A stretch of 64,000 nucleotides of DNA, from positions 10,040,888 through 10,104,887 of the forward strand of contig NC_033632.1 in the NCBI RefSeq assembly GCF_001540865.1. Direction: 5' to 3'. Source of the stretch: Ananas comosus. Taxonomy: Eukaryota; Streptophyta; Magnoliopsida; Poales; Bromeliaceae. Both the position numbers and the translations under genes were made by a program. Shown here one piece after another: positions 57,477-64,000 of the stretch (the stretch's first letter is position 1; every line of letters starts with the position of its first letter). The notes under the pieces were generated by a model. It was not told the origin of the DNA and ran no database searches. It saw only the letters and a list, made by a program, of their open reading frames with translations.

Positions 57477-58216
57477 GGGTGTGTTTGGTTCAAAGTCGAA
57501 ATCGGAATAAGAGTAAGCTGGAAGCGAATCGGAATGCTTCATTATCTCATTTTGTTTTGTTCGTCATCTGAATCAGAATCAGAATGAATAATTTTAATTG
57601 TCGGTGTTTGGTTCAGAGAGATATCAGAAACGTAATCAAATTAATATGTCAATTTTATTTTTATAATATATATTAGTTTAAATTTAAACTGAAAATTAAA
57701 TATTAAAAATTTATGTCAAAATTTTAAAATAATGTCAAAATTTTAAATATATTTTTTTAAAAAATTAAAATTTAAAATTGAACGGATAATTTAAAATATA
57801 AAACTAAATTTTGATTTTTTGAAATTCAAACTTAAAATTATAATTTCAATTTCAATTTGAATCCATAAATTTAATTTAAATTTTAAATAAAATTTGAATA
57901 AAATTTTAGATTTTAAATTAAATTTACATTTAAATTCAAATTTATAAATTAAATTTGAAATGCTTGATTGAGTTTTAATTTTTAATTAAAGTTTAAATTA
58001 AAATTTAAAATTATAAATATAATTTAATCAAGTAAATTTATTTCATCCGGATTCAATTTCAACCTGGCCTGATTAGAAAAAGGAGTGCTGGGAGGGACTT
58101 TTATTCATTTGGAAATCGGAATCGGAATGAAAGTTTCGCATACCAAATATAGACAAACGGATTCGTTCATTTCGATTTCGATTTCAAGGTGTAAAAAGAG
58201 CGAATCAAACAAACCC
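57477..58216. mobile_element. Tourist/PIF-like MITE, 740 bp
   Basis: Left end GGGTGTGTTTGGTTC; inverted right end GGGTTTGTTTGATTC. Both sides are flanked by TCT (57474-57476 and 58217-58219), a 3-bp TSD as in PIF/Harbinger elements though not the usual TAA/TTA. Subterminal GAAATCGGAAT / ATTTCGATTTCGATTTC words are inverted. 57640-58050 is an AATTT-vocabulary tract. It lies about 225 bp after the IGPS stop. Confidence 0.65.
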
Positions 58217-59658
58217 TCTTTGTCTCTAGTTAATTCTACCAATTGTCATCACAGTATAAGAGGTTGCTTTATCCATACTGATTATGCGTGAATTTTAGAA
58301 GAGCCCCGAGGCGTAGCATATAATTAGATCATGTGTCCTCTGGTTTTATTCGATATATCGCTTAAATGTTTTGAAGTAACCATTTCTTTTCTTCAAGAAA
58401 TTTTAGGCTTAGTTTGTGAAACTTCAATTTGCTCCCCTAAGATTTAGCGTATTTTTACTCGGCCACCATATAGTTTTTCACTCTAAGTACTCGTAGACTT
58501 GCATACATGTATTTTTATTTATTGCAAAATGTAGGGTGGTGCAACATGACTCTTTACCCTCCTGTAATCTTTATTTTCATAGCCATGCTTTTCAAAAAGT
58601 ATCATTTACTATCTTATTTAATGATAGAATTTTAAGTGGAATAAAAATAAAATCATAGGATAGTTAAGTGCTAAACCTTTACGGGGCAAATTGAAGTTTA
58701 TCCAAAAGAGTAATTTTCGGCTCATAACTTTGGATATTTGGTAAATTACAGGGGGAGTGATTTTTCGCTAGTGTTTGAATAAGAGTCGGAATCGAAATAA
58801 AGGAGGTTTAATAATGTTTGACGAAGGTTAATAGAGTCCACCTTGTGTATTATCAGTAGTACGGAGACTTTCGTTCTATCAAGTTGTTCCCATAATAGGA
58901 CATCTGAATTGATAATCGGCTTCGTCTTATATGATCTACATTATTAAAAGTATCTTGGAAGTAAATTTTATATTTTTTTGATATAATTTGATTAGTGATA
59001 AAAAAAGATATCTCAAAATTAACAATTCAAATAGCCAATGCGATCAGTATTTATAAGTTCAATAGTATAGAATAATTCATATTCAGTGAAATTTTAATAA
59101 AAAATTTAATTTACTATTTAAAACAAGATCAGTGTCTAATTTGAAAATTTAAATTTATTATTATTATTTTTTATAATATTTTTAATTTCAGTCGTTCATT
59201 TTGAAATTATTTATTTTAAAAGTAAACGATATTAAAAAATTAAAAAATTAAAAAATTTAGTTTTTAAATGCTTCTTACAGTATAGTTNTTTAAAACAAGA
59301 TCAGTGTCTAATTTGAAAATTTAAATTTATTATTATTATTTTTTATAATATTTTTAATTTCAGTCGTTCATTTTGAAATTATTTATTTTAAAAGTAAACG
59401 ATATTAAAAAATTAAAAAATTAAAAAATTTAGTTTTTAAATGCTTCTTACAGTATAGTTTATATCTAATAGAACTAATCGTGGATTCAAACCTCCCGCCG
59501 TAAAAAATAACTTAGTAGTGTCCTTAGGGCAGCTGCAATACAAAAAAGTAGATATTTGGCAGCCAAAATATCTTATATTTTAATTGTGCATTGAAAATTG
59601 AAATCTGACCGATTCAGCTGTAGTTTTCTTCCTTTCCTTTTTTTTCTCTCTTTCCAAG
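58217..59658. other. AT-rich intergenic with an N-join duplication
   Basis: 59117-59287 (171 bp) is repeated exactly, as far as I can read, at 59289-59459, separated only by the N at 59288. 58430-58745 has text typical of a TIR MITE (CTCCCCTAAGATTTAG ... ATTACAGGGGGAG). No gene is seen. Confidence 0.6.
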
Positions 59659-59848
59659 GAGAAATTTTACACTGTCATACTTGCACCACATCATCAATAA
59701 CAAGTCAATCACATTACTTTTTTTAAAATAAAAGTACAATAAAAATACTTTTTTACAATTATGTTGGGACATATATTCTTAAAAGGATTAATTTGATTGG
59801 TTTGTTACGTCACGTCACTAATATACCCGTTGCATTCTAGAATTTTTC
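59659..59848 (-). mobile_element. 190-bp MULE-type MITE, copy 5 (inverted)
   Basis: Reverse orientation to copies 1-4: it begins GAGAAATTTTACACTGTCAT and ends GTTGCATTCTAGAATTTTTC. Flanks CTTTCCAAG (59650-59658) and CTTTTCAAG (59849-59857) match at 8 of 9 positions, a 9-bp TSD. Confidence 0.9.
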
Positions 59849-59857
59849 CTTTTCAAG

Positions 59858-61838
59858 GGGGAAAAATGTACAAAGACGCCATGCACTCTAGCCATTTTTG
59901 GAAACAGGATTTGAACTTTAAATTTGGTGGTTATATATTTTTTTAAAACTATATCAAACAGTTTAATCAACTTCTCTGCTCAATCAAAGTTACTAATTAT
60001 GAACCCATTTAGATTTCATGTATTGTACATAATTTTGTAGGATTTTGTATTTTACATAATTTTGTAGGACTTCAAAATGTAAAGATTTTTTTTTTTTTTT
60101 TTTCGTCTCCAGTGTTCACAATTAAACATAAGAACTAAAGAATATGGTACATCTAATTTCAATTTTTGTTATTTATTTTTAATGTATTGGAACAGAAGAA
60201 ATATATATATATATTTTTTGTAAATTTAAAGGTTTACAAAGTTTGATGTATAGAAGAAGTGGGGTTGTTGAATTATTTAATAAAATTTAATATCTAATTC
60301 TTTAAAATTAAAAGTACATATATTTATTTGCAAAAGACATGATGTTTAGTGGATTTTCATATATTTTTTCCCCATCCAGAGAGTTTGGAGATTTGTGTTA
60401 GGTATCACGGACACTTCTATAAGTCTCACGTGTCTGTATGAGACACACGCGTGTCTGTGTCGGATACTTGTCTGATGTGGACACTTTTCGGACGCCTGTT
60501 TAATACTGATTCATAGCACATGCAACTAAAAAAAATATATACCTATTTTTATTATACTTTTTCTATGTATATATAATGTACGATAATAAATATTTTAGGT
60601 TTTTGTTGGATGCATGTAATTTTTTTTGACAATATAAATAAATTATGTATGGTGGAGAATTTTTTTTAAAAATATATCAACTACTAATGAAAATTTTACT
60701 AACTTTTATTCGTACGAAAAATTTACCAAAATTAATATTTTATATATAATAAAAATATATTATTGTATTAATAATATTATATTTTATTAGCGGTGTTAAT
60801 GCCGTGTCCGTGTTCTAATTTTTTTAAAGTTATCGAGTCGCGGTGTCCTAGTCATATCGTGTCCCGTGTCACGTTTAGGATTTGTGTCATTCACGATGCT
60901 ATTAATAACTATATTATACTGCACTATATTTTACAGATTTTTTTGTATTTTTATATTGTACTTTTTTTTTTCAAAGGCACCACTTAATTATAATTATTTT
61001 TTGATTTCTACACTATAACAAATATATCTATAGTTTATATAAAAATTATTAAAAAATACTTATTAAAAATAATTTAATAAAAATTTTTTATGAGTCTATT
61101 GTAGAGATTTACTTTATATTTTTTCTATTATTTAAGCAGTGTCTTTTAATAAACTTATTAGAATTTGTTTAAAATATAAGGATTAAAGTGCAGTGGCACA
61201 GTAACGTGCCGCTGTTTACCTGACACGATATGGTACATGTGCGCTTCTGTGCCGACATATGACACGCTTGCGTACCCGTAAATATGCATGACTTTTTATT
61301 GGCACGATCTGGCACCAACTTATTTTATTTTTTTAAATCCAAATAAGCTCTTTTAATTTTATTTGAAATGTTCAGTCAAATAATTATGGATATTGGCTAC
61401 ACAAATTAACATATTGATAAGCTTATTTATACGTAACGTAAAATTATATACCTTATAAAAAATAAAAATTAAAATACAATAATAAAATTCACAAGTCTAA
61501 TAACTATTTAAATTTACATCTTTATATAGAGATGATTACTTAATTTCACATAAATTAAAATACAATAATAAAATTTATAAGTATAATAATTATTTAAATT
61601 ATTTTTATTAATATTTTTAAAAAATAATTTTAGATCTATTCATAAAAAATTAGCAATAAATTATATAACAAGCAAAGTAAATAAATATAAGTACCAATTG
61701 ATTTAACTTGGTTTTTAATTTTATCAGTAGTTTTAATCTTCTAACTTCAAAAATAGAATTTTATATTAAATGTACCTCGAAATTTGGTTATCGAGTTCGA
61801 TTTTGTGCTCCTCAAAATTTGGTTATCAGTATTTTTTT
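59858..61838. other. AT-rich intergenic with GTGTC-rich repeat relics
   Basis: 60388-60505 and 60790-60905 are rich in GTGTC/GACAC words (ATCACGGACAC, CGTGTCCGTGTT, CGTGTCCCGTGTCAC) around an AT-rich core and look like the two ends of a hAT-like MITE. 61190-61320 has GGCAC/GTGCC words like the hAT at 44137-45195. No gene is seen. Confidence 0.4.
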
Positions 61839-62209
61839 TAAGGATAAACATCAAATACCCCCCCTGTGGTTTTGCACTTTTTCACTTCAGTACCTTGTGG
61901 TTTAAAGTGTATCAAGTTAGTGTCATGTGGTTTTATTTTTACCTTTTCATCAGTTTCTCCGTTAATATTTCGTTAAATTAAATACAAAATAACTTCAGAT
62001 ATCCCATCTAGGCTTATTGAATATTCACTTTAGTACCCTTTAGTTTTTACTTCGTCACTGATTTAATGCGAACAAAATTAGTGGAATTGATAATAAAAAG
62101 ATAAAAATGAAATCATATGATACTAAATTGATATAATTTAAATCACAGAATGCTAAAGTGAGAAAGTGTGAAACCACATGGGCGGTGTCTGAAGTTTTCT
62201 CTTTTTTAA
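61839..62209. mobile_element. TIR MITE, about 370 bp
   Basis: The left arm has AAACATCAAATACCCCCCCT, GTGGTTTTGCACTTTTTCAC and TTCAGTACCTTGTGGTTTAA; the right arm has the inverted GTGAGAAAGTGTGAAACCAC and ATGGGCGGTGTCTGAAGTTT. The arms extend about 120 bp, diverged. TSD not resolved because of the T runs. Confidence 0.6.
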
Positions 62210-62325
62210 CTTAACCTTTTTTAGTTGTACAGAACAGCAATACCTAGATGGTGAGCACAGGGACAGACCAGCTGCAGGCAATAATTTCTTCCATGCTTAC
62301 CTGACTCTCTCGTGTCAGTACAAAC

Positions 62326-62361
<36 letters not shown>

Positions 62362-64000
62362 ATATATACCCCTCCAAAATAGATGTATTTGCATGCACAT
62401 CCTTTCAAAAGTTTCCATGATCTGGGGTTGATGGAGCTTCCACCCCAATCCACCCTAAATGGAACGGTACGTAAGAGACAATAAACGAATTCGAGACGGT
62501 AAATAAAATTATTTTTATAATTCAAGACGGATTCAGGAGGCGATAAAAAATTTAATCCGCTCCGCGGCCCAACTCTACTGAGAATCCACCCCGAAAAAAT
62601 ATTTAAATCATAAAATAAGTTTTATCTTTTTTTAGTTCTCTCAAAAAAAAAAAATTTTCTTTTTAGAATATTATTCAGGTTTTAAATGTTATTTATTTCT
62701 AACATAATACTTAAAAATAAAAATGGTAATTTCATTTTTAATTTTTTTGATTAAAATGCTAAAAATTTAATATATTTAATAAAAATTTAAATGAAAAATA
62801 AAAAAATTTTGGCAGGGTAGATTTAGAAGGCGTGGTGGATCAGGAAAAAACATCCGACTCAGATCCGCTCCATTTACATCCCTAGCCCATAGAAATAGCC
62901 ATATTTGCAAACATACCCCTCAACAGTTAAATTTTACATCCAACCTCTCATAATCTATGTTTGCGTGCATGCCCCTCCAATTGTACAACTCTTTAATATA
63001 AAAAAATCCTTTTAAATATTATGCTGGTAAAATCCGTGTTTGAAAAGATGCAAAGCGCAAAAAGGCGCAAAGCTTTCTGGAGCCTAAGCACGAGACGCAC
63101 CGCAAAACGCACGCCTCAAGAAGATGAGGTGCACGTCTAATAAAAATATAACGCTCTTAACAAACCTAATTTAAATCGATATTTTACGTTAGAAAAATTT
63201 CAAATTAGTCATACAAAAACAAAATTACTATAAAAAGCAAGAAAATCACATTTATAAATATTCTCAAATTAAAAAGAAAAAAAATTATATTTTAACTTTC
63301 AATTTAAAAGTGCTTGCTTTCTTACTTCTTGCCACTGCTCCTTGCTTGTTGTCATTAGAGGATGAAAGAGTGAACGAACAAACGAAAAGAGAAAAAAAGC
63401 GTTCAAATAAAAAAAATTTTCAATTCTTTAACATTTTAAAATATATTGAAAAAACTCAAAACCTGAAAATCCAAACCCTATACCCATCAAACGTAAAATA
63501 TCATGAGGCACGTCTGAGACACACGCCTCGCCCCCTTAGGGGGCCACCAGGCAACACCAAGCTTATGCTTGAGTCATACACCGAAAAATCTCACAAAATA
63601 AGGCCTCAAAATAACAGGAATCTAGGAATCAGTTATCGGCAAATAAGATCAAACATCATACTCGCAGATGCGGCGGAGTTCATGTAAGAACATACCCACC
63701 CGAACACCTGGCGAGTTACAAACATCGTCGTTCGCACCGTAACATTGAAGAATCTTATAAGCTATTATTCAAGTTCAACAAGTCATATTGGCCCTCTCAT
63801 GATGACATACATTCTTCTTGCAAATTTGTACTGGCTGATTGAAATTGCAGAGAGAACAAAAAAAAACAAAAAACAAACAACAACTACACTATAAAGACGA
63901 GTAGTAGTTTATGACAACTTACCGAATACGTAATCATTTACATTAAATAGTCCGTCGATCCTCCACGCTCTCCATCGACCCCCCATCTCGCATCATTTCA
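62210..64000. other. Intergenic repeats to window end
   Basis: 62331-62359 is a T run. 62400-62880 has GGGTGGA / TCCACCC words with CCGCTCC and CATTTACATCCCTAGC, a hAT-like MITE relic. 63036-63600 is another repeat: it starts GTTTGAAAAGATGCAAAGCG with AAAGGCGCAAAG and ends with ACGCCTCGCCCCCTTAGGGG and GGCAACACC. An open frame at 63310-63687 lies in this repeat and is not a gene. The last 300 bp show nothing recognisable. Confidence 0.4.

Noticed and set aside
63310..63687. 125-codon open frame near the window end
   Set aside because: It sits within a dispersed repeat and begins at a non-ATG codon, with no domain.

Overview
The window is plant nuclear DNA, most likely from a monocot. Real genes are split by spliceosomal introns (GT-AG, plus one probable GC-AG) and have GC-rich first exons. 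Most of the sequence is transposable-element debris: CACTA, hAT, Mutator-type MITEs, Helitron ends, solo LTRs and TRIM elements. I cannot name the species. Pineapple-like or another non-grass monocot is only a guess.

Layout. 1-2.35 kb is repeat-like DNA with a GA microsatellite and a 112-bp tandem duplication. 2.4-6.8 kb is a decayed CACTA (En/Spm) element with a tnp2-type transposase pseudogene and a Transposase_24-type second gene. 7.5-8.8 kb has two Helitron-like 3' ends and a 514-bp CACTA MITE with a TSD. 9.5-10.6 kb is a very CpG-rich low-complexity island. 10.82-15.19 kb is bounded as a hAT element (8-bp TSD). It contains a noisy duplicated segment, a gap, and one exon resembling a SCAMP gene. 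16.4-16.9 kb is a small coiled-coil gene (minus strand). 16.98-17.48 kb is a long-TIR element full of 27-bp palindromes. 17.55-21.93 kb is a 4.4-kb solo LTR (TSD TGCAG). 22-25.1 kb holds MITEs, a SINE-like piece, AT-rich DNA and a broken unknown ORF. 25.55 kb is a U2 snRNA-like locus. 27.0-27.3 kb is a small one-TM protein gene with stacked transposons just upstream. 30.07-35.61 kb is a five-exon Sucraseferredoxin-like gene (minus strand). 36.22-38.49 kb is a 2.27-kb palindromic foldback element. 38.5-50.7 kb is intergenic, with a second palindrome-bearing element, a hAT, two TRIMs (one Cassandra-like with 5S rRNA-derived sequence) and a Copia solo LTR. 50.8-57.25 kb is the ten-exon plastid indole-3-glycerol-phosphate synthase gene (tryptophan pathway). 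57.3-64 kb is repeats again.

Only two genes could be given a family with confidence, IGPS and the Sucraseferredoxin-like protein. Both reconstruct to complete open frames over all exons. Two other small ORFs look real but are unnamed. The genes are unrelated neighbours; there is no operon-like logic. I did not find an obvious new defence or metabolic system. The most unusual structures are the two palindrome-array elements, the giant foldback, a five-copy 190-bp MITE family with 9-bp TSDs, and a U2-like RNA lacking one stem. Several single-N joins flanked by duplicated sequence look like assembly artefacts and limit interpretation nearby.
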